A stretch of 64,000 nt of DNA from Odontesthes bonariensis (Eukaryota > Chordata > Actinopteri > Atheriniformes > Atherinopsidae): NCBI RefSeq assembly GCF_027942865.1, contig NC_134506.1:15336436-15400435 (forward strand), in the 5' to 3' direction. This document shows, one piece after another, positions 42,380 through 60,090 of this stretch (its first letter is position 1; the number at the start of each line of letters is the position of its first letter). The notes under the pieces were generated by a model. The model saw nothing but the letters and a program-made list of their open reading frames with translations. It searched no databases and was not told the origin of the DNA. The translations under genes were made by a program, and so were the position numbers.

Positions 42380-43070
42380 ATGGCTCTGTCAGAAGTCAGC
42401 CATGGTGCCTGAGAAGTTTAAGCAATGAACCTGTATTTAATTTGGCCAAAGGTCATTTCTATCCGTGCCCTTGTTTTAGCATGTGCATGTGCATGTGCAT
42501 GCCCTTGTTCCTGGATCAGGATATGGCGTGAAGAGGTACGGCCAGCATGCATACCCTCTGTTCCCAAGCAGGACACCATTGAACTCTCCTGCAGAATAAG
42601 AGAAATGTTGAATAGATAAACATGTGTTAAGACTTGGCAATTTGATGCAATATGTGCCTTATATGGCTATCTATAATAAAGTATGACGAGCACTTTAAAT
42701 TCCTTAAGATGACCTCTACACCTGACCTCTCATTGATTACCAAAATTCTGCTACACCTTACTTCAAAAGTACACTCCTTCGAGTAAGTAAAATTGTCGCG
42801 CCTTGTGCAAACCTCTGTGCCAGTGAGGATGCTCGGAAGATCCTAGAATCATGAACTGATCCCGGCCATTTAGCCTCAATGTTGGAAATGAAATTACCTC
42901 CATCACAGATCATCTGTATGCACGGAGGATAGGAGTCAATGATGAGCTTTCACAGGGCATAAATGTAACATTGCTCAGCATTACTCAAAGGGGTTGATGT
43001 GGTATTTTTCAAAATGAGAAATCCAGTTCAGAGTCTATGGACAATTATCCCCAAGTGTACCTGTACATTT
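42380..43070. other. gene-free stretch
   Basis: Intergenic DNA right of the Kolobok element, with a short GCATGT tandem (42479-42500) and no recognised exon. Confidence 0.3.
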
Positions 43071-43079
43071 AGGATATGG

Positions 43080-43335
43080 AAAAATGTTCGGTTTACATAG
43101 TCAGCCTCCACGGGTCCAGCAGGGGCCTGGACAATGTGACAATGTTTAAATCCAGACTGAAAACAGTTCTATTTATATGACACCTGAAAGTATTTTATCT
43201 GCACTCTTCACTTTTAAATTAATTAATTAATGATTTTTTTGTTTTTTGGAATGATTTTATTGCCTTCTTGTGATTTTATGTAGCTGTAAAGCACTTTGAA
43301 TTGCCTTGTGTACGAATTGTGCTCTACAAATTGCC
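43080..43335 (+). mobile_element. L2-like LINE 3' end
   Basis: Reads AATGTTTAAATCCAGACTGA, AAACAGTTCTATTTATATGA, then AAAGCACTTTGAATTGCC and TGTGCTCTACAAATTG. This is the familiar end of a fish L2-type retrotransposon, with the last codons of the reverse transcriptase followed by a short tail. Confidence 0.6.
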
Positions 43336-43389
43336 TTGGATACGTACATGGGTACAGTACGTGGGTACAGTACCCCCCCCCCGGGGACC

Positions 43390-43632
43390 CTCTACTCACT
43401 ACCACGTAAGTGTTATGTTGTTTGGAGCTGTAGAAGAGGTTTAAGAATAGAGTTTTGTAGCAGTGACATCATATGCCCCCGTCACTTCCAGGCTAACGAC
43501 TTTTGGCTAAAAACGGTCAAATTGAAATTCTCAAAACACATCCGAATGACATGGTTTTGATGTCAACTCAACGTATGTACTCCCAACATCCCGTAAATTG
43601 ATCTAAAGTGCATTTTACTCCGGATTATCCCT
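43390..43632 (-). mobile_element. one-ended TTAAAGGRR DNA transposon fragment
   Basis: Reading from the right, TTAA (43633-43636) is followed by AGGGATAATCCGGAGTAAAA. The internal part (GACATGGTTTTGATG, CCTGGAAGTGACGGGGGCAT in inverse) looks like other fish TTAA-type MITEs. The left end is missing; similarity is lost near the C/G run at 43373-43385. Confidence 0.5.
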
Positions 43633-43639
43633 TTAAACA

Positions 43640-43850
43640 TCATTTTTTTTTTTTCATTTTTATTTTATTTTGAAAACAGGAAGTTGGAATACGCTGCAGT
43701 CGTCCCACAGCCATTATAACGAATCTGTGGTCGTCCTCTCCATGTGTTTACTGTAAAGGCTGCACTTGAAATGTTGGAGTGGCTTGCGAATGTCTGTCGA
43801 ATATCCAACTTAAAACTAACTTCACCTAAGTTAGTTTTCCTATCAACATG
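43640..43850 (+). repeat. dispersed repeat, copy 2
   Basis: Same order of motifs as the inverted copy at 29590-29745 (GAAAACAGGAAGTTGGAA to AACTTCACCTAAG). The copy here carries an extra segment around 43707-43735. Family unknown. Confidence 0.7.
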
Positions 43851-43859
43851 TAGTGACAG

Positions 43860-44169
43860 CTTTTGTGATTATTGTTCTACCTTTTAAAGATGTCACTTCA
43901 TAACCACTGAGTGAATCTTTTTTGTACTTTTTCTACAACTGAAGAAAAGTTCAGAAAACATATTTCTGATTTCTGATCCCTAATGATGATCAATCCGACC
44001 GACCATTGTTTAAGTGGCTAGCTCCGAAGACCACGCATGCGCAATTCTTCTAAACAAATACTTGTTTCTTAAACTTTATTGTTCCATTTTCAATCAATAG
44101 TGAACAATAATGTATTTTTTTTAATGGAGCGATAGAAACTAAATAATGTGATCATAAATTAAGCTGCCC

Positions 44170-44203
<34 letters not shown>

Positions 44204-45000
44204 ACTACTTCAAGTTGCTGTTACTCAAAAAAGAAACCAAGTAAGTATTTGACTTTAACGTTTGATTAACTAATGTCAAGATTATTATCTTAATCGTTAG
44301 ATGTAAATAAAACCTTTGCTGCTTTCTCAATTGCGCTTTAACCTTGCTGCTTATCGCCTGGCTCGATTACTAATTTGCTTTCAAAATACTGTTTTTTCTT
44401 TTTTTCCTTTAAATCTTTATTCCAAACAACTCAGTTGAATTAGCAATGTGAATAATCTACTTCGTCTTTTAAATTGGCTCTCTTTTATCTATCCAAAACC
44501 ACAGCTTTGATTTTGAATTAATTTAGAATTTCTCCTGGAAATTTCTCTTGGAATGAATGGGACCAAATAAATATTAAACCTAATCATTAGTTTGAACAGA
44601 TAGTAGTTTTTGAGGAAAGTTATACCCTCTTATGAGGAGCAACGGATCTATTTTAGGAGACCCTGAGGATAAGTCACATTTATTAATTTCTTAACGTTTT
44701 TCAGTCAACCGCTAGATGTCAGTGTTCGTATTTTTGATGAAATAACATTTATCGAAAATAAACTAATTTGGATTTTACCAACCATAAGAGGATTGCCTGT
44801 GAAGTAAAATAACGCGCATCCTTGTCTTTCGGTGAGGGCGAACAGATGTGTGCGCGCGGGTGAGCGCCTGTATAGGTAAACAGGAGGAGACTAAAGTGTG
44901 AACCCAGAACCCAGAAATACCAGAGGCACAAGATAGAGCATGCATGTGGCAGCCGTTGAGGAAGTTTGTGGGTTATTTACTGTCAGACACAGCGTAACTT
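43860..45000. other. gene-free stretch upstream of tm6sf1
   Basis: AT-rich DNA with a TA repeat at 44171-44196. No exon recognised. The last 200 bases probably include the tm6sf1 promoter. Confidence 0.35.
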
Positions 45001-45095
45001 TCCCAGCGTTCCTTGAAAAGTCCGACTAAACATGCATTTTCCCGTCTGGTAGACTTTAAATTCTCTGTTGTCGTATTTATAGCTCATGGTCAACA

Positions 45096-51682
<6,587 letters not shown>

Positions 51683-52678
51683 CTCAGCGTCCCAAGGAGA
51701 AACGGAACGCCACAAATATCATGGATGCTTAAAAAGAGGCTGAAATTTTTGCAAAACAATGCTCTGTATTTTCAGTTATTGGCAGTTTCTATTTTTGGAG
51801 ACGAACCTGCTATTTTATACGTTAACAGGAGCCATGTGGAAATATCTGAAACATGACAAAGCAAACAGATTGTGTAGCATTGTTATGGCTTATTCTGAAA
51901 ATATGAGTTTGAATTTTGTAAAAAGAAGTTGCAAAATATCACAGTGTTACTGTTGACAGATATATGGATTTCAAACCACATGATATGGTCATATATTTTA
52001 GTAAACATTTTTTTGTTACAAAATGGCTCTTTTGTTTAAATTGAGTTTTATTTGATGTGTTGTTTTGGTACTTGTTTGGAAAATAAGGAAATCCTTCATA
52101 TGTCCACGTGTCATGTAATCTTAAAGATAGTACTCAACCATTTCAGAACATTTGGTGATCAAAACTGGTTTTCTATTGAATTACTCACACAATGTAAAGG
52201 ATCTGATCACACCTAAAGAATATGAGATTACGTCTGATGCAGTTATCTGACCCTCTAAGGTATTTTAACTAAAATATTTGTTATTTAGAAATTACATTCA
52301 TCTTTAAACTTCAGTAACATTCAGAAGAAATGTCAATTTTACCCCTCCAACACTATAATAAGCATAGGAAAACAAACTTTGAGTCTGCAATGAATGATAA
52401 TGGAAGCTTTTGTTTTTTTGAATTATGCATCTATAACAAAGTTACAATAACTGAAATTAATCTATTTTCCGAAATAAACTTTCGAAACACTTGGAAATCT
52501 TATAACATTTCTACATTGTGCAGCATTTCATTAGTACTGATTAATACAGTCACGCGTGATAGTTTAAACAGCCTTTTTTCAGTAATATAAAATGATCAGT
52601 TAATTGGATCTTTTGGAATGTGGTTATACGAGATGAAAAATTGGTGTATGACGAGGCGGTTTGTGTCTTTCACTCCCT

Positions 52679-52724
52679 TTTAGGGGACAGAAGAAGAAGT
52701 TGCACTCTTCTTCTGTCCCTAACC
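52679..52724. repeat. short perfect-type hairpin upstream of zrsr2
   Basis: GGGACAGAAGAAGA... and ...TCTTCTTCTGTCCC are inverse copies of about 17 bases with one bulged G and a loop of a few bases (centre near 52702). It lies about 230 bp before the zrsr2 start, next to ACCGGAAGT (ETS-type site, 52722-52730). Confidence 0.75.
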
Positions 52725-52949
52725 GGAAGTGCTTCACTCTGCCTTTTCCTGTTTATAGCATTCTAAATCAGCATAGAGTTAACTGATATCGTAAGCAGAA
52801 ATATTGAATTTGTGCCTCTTTTTACTTACTCAGTTGATCTTGGAAGTAACTTGTCTGAGCTAAGAAACGTTTATAGCTAAATGCAGATGAAGAAAAAACT
52901 CGGCCAAAAATAGATTCGCATGCTAACTGGCCAGCCAGCGTGAGTTGTA
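52722..52949 (+). promoter_or_regulatory. zrsr2 promoter and 5' UTR region
   Basis: Contains an ETS-type CCGGAAGT (52723-52730) and no TATA box at a fitting distance. This is typical for housekeeping splicing genes. The transcription start is inferred to lie between here and the ATG at 52950. Confidence 0.45.
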
Positions 52950-55900
52950 ATGGCAGCTTCCAGTCCTGCTCCGATTTCTGCTCCTGTATTAAGGTCGGTA
53001 ACTCTCATTCGTTCATGTATAAGTATCTTGACGATCAAAGTATTTCACAGGCGTGAAAGTGTTCACAAACGTTTCCTCCTGTTGATGTCTCTTGCAATAG
53101 TTGTACATCCTACATGGATAAATTGCACAGCCATTCTACATTTCTGTTGTGACTCTTGCTTCAAATGTGTTTCACTGCAGCCATAAGCAGCGCAGGGCTG
53201 CTCTGAGGAAAGATAGAAGGAAACGGAAACGCCAAGCTCTCGCTAACGCCAGAGACTGTGGTATGAAGATGACTGTCTTACTGGTGTTACAGTCAAATGT
53301 GATTTCTAGTTATTTCTTCTACTGCAGTAGTGCTACTCATCACAGCGCCTTCTCTGTTTTAGAACTTGAAAATGGAGATGAGGAAGAGGAAGAAATAATT
53401 GTTGGAGACAGTGAGGATAATAATGATGCTGCTGAGGAAGAACGGTAGGTCAATACTTCAGTTACTGCTTCTCTGTAACTACATGTTCCATCCCATTATC
53501 CCATTTCCCAAATTGGAACCACTGGTGTCCTCCACTCGATTCCTCTATAGGCACTCCCACCAGAGATGCGAGCAGATGAGTCAAGGAAGGAGAAGAGAGG
53601 AGGCGAGATGAAGGCATTTAGCAAAATGAGAAGCCCTTGCCTCAGTTATTTTAAACTGAAGTCATCTAAATATTACATGTGACACAACTGCATCCTTTAA
53701 CCATTGTTAAGCTGCAAGAAAACTCAATGTTTAAATGAATGTATCGGTTCCAAAGATGTATCTGGAGGATAGACAACCGAGTAGGCTTGCCAGAGGAACT
53801 TTATGTGAGGATACACTAGTGAACCCATGAGATGTTAATCCCACTATTCAAATGAATGTGGAGATAAATGTATAAGTTGTCACAAAAAATCTTTCTGACA
53901 GAAAATATTGAAGACAACTGTGTACTGCCACTAAACAGTGGTCACATGATGCAGTTGTGTTGCGCATCTTATTTAACTGGTGGTGGCTTAAAATGCAAGG
54001 ACTTCTCAGTTTGATTTGTGCCTGTCACCTCTACTCCTTCGCTTCCTTCTCTGGTGGGAGAGACTTAAGATGTGAGGAGAGGAGTTGAGGGTGCGGCCAT
54101 TAGGAAATGGAGATTACGGGCTTGACTGCACAACGTTTGATTGTGCTTGATTTGTTTTCTCAGGCTGCGGCTGCATGAAGTGTGGCTGGAAAGAGAGAGG
54201 CTGGCCCAGGAGGAGTTTCGGTTGAGGTCAGAGAGGGAGGAAGCTGCGAGGAAAAAAAAAGAGGAGGAGGAGGTAATCCACGTCTGAACAGAAAGAGAAA
54301 AAGCACGACAATTTGTAGAATAGTCACAGTTTCTCCATTACGTGGGTTTACAGATGTCTGAATGTCACAGTAATGATGTCCTGCAGCACCTTGCCAATTT
54401 AGGGTTTGGGATGTGTAATCGGAACGCTCAACATGAATGGTTTGTTGTGCATTCTAAAAAAACCTAAAAGATTACTCTGGAAATGGTTACCTGTTGTTTT
54501 CCAGTTGCCAACAAAACCCGTGGAGCGACCAACACTGTGCAGCAAAAGCTTGGTATAGCTTATTCCTCTGTGCCATAGTGTTCCATAGTTGTGATGGATA
54601 CTAAGAACATGAGCACTACGATGTATTATGACTCCATTCCTCGAGCACCACCCTGCTGCTCTAGATACCGACGAGGCGACCAGATCTGTGTTACTCTGCA
54701 ATTGAAAATAACTGCTGACAAATGCATCGTTGCCCTTGTTTGAGTTGTAAAATCTGCAGTACAGGCCAGAAATGTAGAGTGAGTAGGTACTGGTTTATAT
54801 GCTGATTAATTGGTTAAGCTGTGTGAGCACCTGATATGTGTAAAAGATCTGAATATTAAGCAACTGGCTTTATGCATTTTTGTGTTTTCAGCGGATGATA
54901 AAGGAGGAATGGGAGTCCCAGCAGAGGAGAGAAAAAGAGGAGAAAGAGCAGAGGCAGCAGGAGAAGCGGGACAGAGAGGTGAAACGGACTCCGGGAGGAT
55001 AGAAACAAAAAGAAAAATATATCCTCTACCATCTCATGATACTGTTTATGCAAAAATAAAGATTAAGGTCATCACAGTTGAACATCTCACCAGCTGTGAG
55101 TGTTTCTGTAAAATGTGTCTTTGCTTTGTAAATGTTTTAAACTTTTCCTTGACTGAGGGGCACAAGCAACCGTCCTACTCCTTAACTAAGATGCACTCAA
55201 AGAGAAAAACCCTCAGCTCGCACAGCAAGGATGTATCTTTTACTTTGTGTGGTAAATTGGTCCAGAAGTCTGGCACCGATGCCTGTTAAATCCCAGTAAT
55301 TCTTTGTGCCCATCAGCCCTTGTGAATGTGGTCTTAACCCACACTGACAGACATGCTTCAGTATGTTGACGTCTTCACATTTTCACCAGCCGTGTCTTTA
55401 CACCATTTGTAGGAGGCTGTTCAGAAAATGTTGGATGAAGCTGAAAATCAGGTATGAAAAGAAACCGCATTAAATGTAGCAGGAAACATTTTAAAGTTGA
55501 GCGTGGCATTTTTCTTTTTCTTCAATAAAGTGTATGATTGTCTGTGTTTGTTCTCATTTCCAGCTAGAGAATGGAGGACCGTGGATGAACCCAGAGGCTC
55601 CTGTGACCGCTAATGCAGAAAACTTCGGAACGGAGCGCGACGTAGCCAACTGTCCGTTCTTCCTTAAGACTGGGGCATGTAGATTTGGAGAAAGGTATTG
55701 TTTATTTCTCTATTTCTCGTGTTATGTTGAATTTAAATCGTGCATCGCATTTAGGTGGCGATCGATTGCATGTAAAAGCGCACTGAAGAGGCCTTTTGCT
55801 GTGCAGGTGTTCTCGGAAGCACGTTTATCCCACAGCCAGCCCCACTCTGATGGTCCGCGGTATGTTCAGAACGTTTGGAATGGAGGAGTTGCGGCGGGAT

Positions 55901-58088
55901 GATTATGACATGGATGCTTGTTTGGAGCACAGCGAGGAGGAGCTGCAGGAGTCCTTCCTCGAGTTCTACGACGATGTTCTGCCGGAGTTCAAAAATGTTG
56001 GCAGGGTGCTGCAGTTCAAGGTGAGATGAAATCGGGGAGCTCTCTGAAGGTCACTGATTTCTGTCATCTTGTCTTCACATACAGTATGTGAGACGTACTG
56101 TACCAGATACCTTGGTATCCGCAGGGTTTCCCACACAAATACATTTAGCAACCGGCTTGCATATTTTGCATTTTTACTCTCCAGGTAATGAAATCTACGG
56201 CAGCAGAGTTGCATGCAGACGATGTCGCATGCAGACACCGGCGTCTCCCCTCCTATTACAAAAATACTAGATCAGTACACCATCTTGTCGGTTTACGTTT
56301 TCCCCAAAATGATTAGGCGACTTCAACACTTTTTGGACAGTTAACATGTTTTTTAGAAATATTTGATCGAGTATTGTAGCTTCTGTTGTAATGTAAACAT
56401 CAGTAAATTGCTCCCACCTTCACACTGTCACAATTATAAACAGATTCTGTGGGAAATGCTGTTCTCTGATCCGAATAATAAAACTAAAAACTTTGCTCAA
56501 CTGAATTCCTCGAGCACGTACACACGTTCTCATTTGGCTTCACACATACTCGTCGAGGCTTTTTGAACCGTCTTTTCCCTCGGTAGCTAAGTAAAACCAT
56601 GAAGGCGCGACAGAATAATCTTAATGAGGTGAAAAACGGGTTAATCACCAGATCTGTGTTGATGCCAGGAACAACACTTTCCATGTAAAAGAGGCTTCAA
56701 ACGTAAAAGCATTTGCTGGATGAAACAATTTTGGGTTTCACCGATAACCTTCTGTTCTTAGGTCTGCTGCAATTACGAACCACACCTGAGGGGAAACGTT
56801 TACATTCAGTTTGAGACGTAAGCCAGTCTTTCAGTCCCTCCGTGCCTTTTCACACATTTGCAAGTCGTTTAAAGGGAAAAGATTTTCATGCATTATTTAA
56901 TTGTTGTTCCTTCTGTCTCCCGGTTGCACGTCCAGGGAGGAGCAGTGCAAAGAGGCCCTCATCAAGTTCAATGGGAGGTGGTACGCAGGCCGGCAGCTAC
57001 ACTGTGAGATATGTCCCGTTACGCGGTGGAAGAATGCAATATGTGGTGAGTTAACGTTTCATGTTAGAACGAAGGGGACACTATTTGTGCTCGGAAACAT
57101 TATTGCAAAGAGACAATAATATTTGCTTATTCAGTTTTTGTCTGTTTACAATCTTGCTGGCTTTGGTTTTTCACCTTTAGGACTGTTTGACAGAAGAAAG
57201 TGCCCCAAAGGGAAACACTGTAACTTCCTGCATGTATTTCGAAACCCTGGAAATGAATTCTGGGAGGCCGACAGGGATTTGTGTCTCTCCCCTGATCGCA
57301 GCGTCAGGGGGAGTCGTAGAGAGGGGTGGCATTCAGAACGGTACAGAGACCGATCGTGGAGGCAGCGTCGCTACAGCAGAAGCCCAGAGAGGAGATCAGA
57401 GCGGTCTCACAGCAGCCGAGAGGAGAAGAGAAGGAGAAGCCAGAGCAGAGACAGGAGGGACTCCCACCAGCATAGAGGAGACAGTCGGTCGTCCAGATCC
57501 CGATACAGCGACAGCCGGACGGACGGACGCCGAAGCAGAAGTAAAGAAAGATCGAGGAGCAGAAGTAGAGATGTAGCGCAACACAGGCTGAGAATCGGAA
57601 GTAGAGATAAAGACTGGGAGCATAAAAATAGGAACAGAAGTGAAGAAAGAGACGATACAGATGAGGACACTCGCAGAGAAGGGAGAGAGAAGTCCAGAAG
57701 CACGAGTAGAGAGAAAAGAATGAAGCACAGTAGAGAAAAAAGCCCCAAGAAGTCAGATAAAAGTAAGAAAATGTCTACTGACGATACGAACACACACCGA
57801 CGCCACAAACACTCCAAAAAGAGCAAGAAGAGCAAGAAGAAACATAAGAAGAAAAGCCACGTGCCTGATGTGACAACTTCATCTGGAGAGTCAGAAAAGG
57901 AGAAAGAGTCGGAGGAAGAGCCTGTGGATCGTCCCTCGACACAAAGTCCCAGAGAAGACTTGAAAAATACTGAGATGACTCAGGAAAAATGTGTAGAGAA
58001 TGATTTAAGTCCAGAGGTGAAAAGAGAACAGGCCAATGTCGAAATCACTGGTGAGCTGACTGGAAACGGCGAAACGGACTTATCTTAG
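52950..58088 (+). CDS. zrsr2: U2AF35-related splicing factor ZRSR2 (U11/U12 3' splice site)
   Basis: Eleven coding exons: 52950-52993, 53181-53260, 53363-53444, 54164-54272, 54892-54978, 55413-55451, 55564-55694, 55807-56020, 56762-56817, 56936-57045 and 57181-58088. They give 619 residues. Residues 15-147 are a charged Lys/Arg/Glu helix (SHKQRRAALRKDRRKRKR; KEEWESQQRREKEEKEQ). Zinc finger 1 (about 177-196) reads CPFFLKTGACRFGERCSRKH. The U2AF-homology RRM follows (about 205-310; LPEFKNVGRVLQFKVCCNYE; FNGRWYAGRQLHCEICPVTR). Zinc finger 2 (about 318-334) has CPKGKHCNFLH. The tail (350-619) is RS-rich, then Lys-rich (KHSKKSKKSKKKHKKK), then acidic. ZRSR2 recognises the 3' splice site of U12-type introns in the minor spliceosome. 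The exon 1 donor is the weak AAG|GTCGGT; the split Ser codon (AG+C) then matches the family. AATAAA signals lie at about 58393 and 58418. Confidence 0.95.
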
Positions 58089-58489
58089 TGGCTTTGGAAA
58101 TCTTTACATTTGGTCTGAAATCACTCCCTCAGTCACTACTCCCAGTTCCTGTCCTTACAGGGTACATCGTCACAGGATGTCGTTTCCATGCCCATAAATG
58201 ATCTGCATTCTATTGTGGGTTTGTGAATGCAAAGTTGCATACAAGCGTAGATGGTCCTTTATTGTAGGCTGTCAGAGATCACTTTGTCGGGGATCATTGT
58301 ACAAACTTCATATCCACAGTAACTGCTGTATAATAAAAAGGGAGTGATTTCATACACAGCTTATTTGCATGCATCATCCCATGTACATATGTGAATAAAT
58401 AACTTTTTGTCGCTTTAATAAAAAATAAAAAAGTCACGAGCTGCTGCAGTCGACAGTTATCAGTGGGTAAATATATAAAACATCACAAG

Positions 58490-60090
58490 TTTTCTTCTTT
58501 AATACATTTATTGTTCATAACTTTCAAAGATAAGAAAAAGTGGTGGCAGTGTTAAATACAAAATAAATGTGAGGACAAATCAAAGAGGAGTTCTGTAGTT
58601 TGGGATGAGCACTTGTTCTTCAGTTGGTTTTCTGCGTCTTGCAGGCATTTGAACAAGCTAACAATGAATATAGATTCTGTACCTGATATGTGCAGTTCAT
58701 CCTCTTCCACGAGGAAACTGTTTTTAAATGAACTAGAGTAATTACATAATACTTTTAATTGTAGCCATAAAGCTCCCACATCTACTCTCACAACGTGCTG
58801 TTTAAAAGTCCCTTTTTCTTCCATGTTAGCCTGTGATAGACACCACGAGAAGGTTAAACACAGTGTTCTTTGGTCATACGTTTGCCTAAGAGTTCGCGAT
58901 TTCTTTATTTGGGTCACTATACCAACCTGGCTGAAGACTGGGGGGAGGGACTGACTTATCACAAGAGGTCACAACATACGTTTTGTTTTGTAATATAGAA
59001 ATGAGTAAATATTCAAAACAAAAGAAGGAAAACGTAGTCGATACAGCCGTTTGGCAAACACACCATGTTCCGCGTATGCGAATGTAAAAGTTTGAACGAT
59101 TTGTTCGTTTTAGGAGATGAATCACCAAACACAAACCTGTAACATTTTAACATTAACACCGATAATGATTATGAGTTAATTGTATATATATATTGGCTTT
59201 GTTTTTGGGTTAAATCTACCCGTGTGTATAGGAGATGGTAACACTGTCAGTGATTCTCTTAACCGCATTAGCTCAAGCTGGTGCCTCTTAAATATTACTA
59301 TGATGTTTGAGTAAAAAACAAAGACTGGGACCCTCAGACCTCTCCTACGCACAAAAAACTGAATGGGTGCTTCCTTTGTAATGGAAAAGAAGGCAATTTA
59401 AACCTCTGAAGCTGCTGTTCTGAATGCATTTTTCGCCATAAAACGATTTGGTTTCACGGTGCTACAAAAAGACTATCTTGAATAACGCAGCAAAAAGATT
59501 TGAACCTCCTTCTCTGGCTTGGATAAGCTGACGTTCATGTTTGATAAACCATTGTATGAACCCAAAGCTAAATATTGTATAGTAGATGATAGCGCTGTGT
59601 ATTAATAATACTTTCATTTTATATGAACAAATTAAGGCATTAGAACCAAGGACCTGAATGCCAGACAAGTCATTGAGCAGAAATGAGAGGATTCTGGAAA
59701 TACCTTAAGAACAGCTAAAAGTTCAGTGAACCTTTTATGTGATGGTAACATATGAGAAGCACCAGCCGCACTGAAAGCCAAACATCAAATTTAACTGCAA
59801 CCAGTGATGATTTATGATCTTAATGAGATGCTGGAGTTTTCATGTTGGTGCTACATTGTTCTCTGCAGAGTTTAGGAAGTCGGGGGGATCTTGTACATAG
59901 GAGACACTTTAAAGCCACAGTTGGCCCCACACAGAGAGGATATTACAGGACATAATAGTACAGTACACCGATGGTGATTATATACATACAACACTGATAT
60001 TTTCCACAGTGAACAGGAAAAGACACAATAGAGACAAGGAGTTGGCCAGATCTGCATCTATGAGAAAAAAACTAGAGTCAGCTTGATGGT
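58490..60090 (-). other. 3' UTR of ap1s2
   Basis: No other exon is seen. A minus-strand AATAAA at 58507-58512 would end the ap1s2 transcript near 58490, leaving about 1.6 kb of 3' UTR. The zrsr2 transcript coming from the left ends near 58440. Confidence 0.6.

Noticed and set aside
57396-57835. Minus-strand open frames of 110 and 142 residues, Leu/Ser-rich
   Set aside because: They are antisense shadows of the RS-rich last exon of zrsr2.
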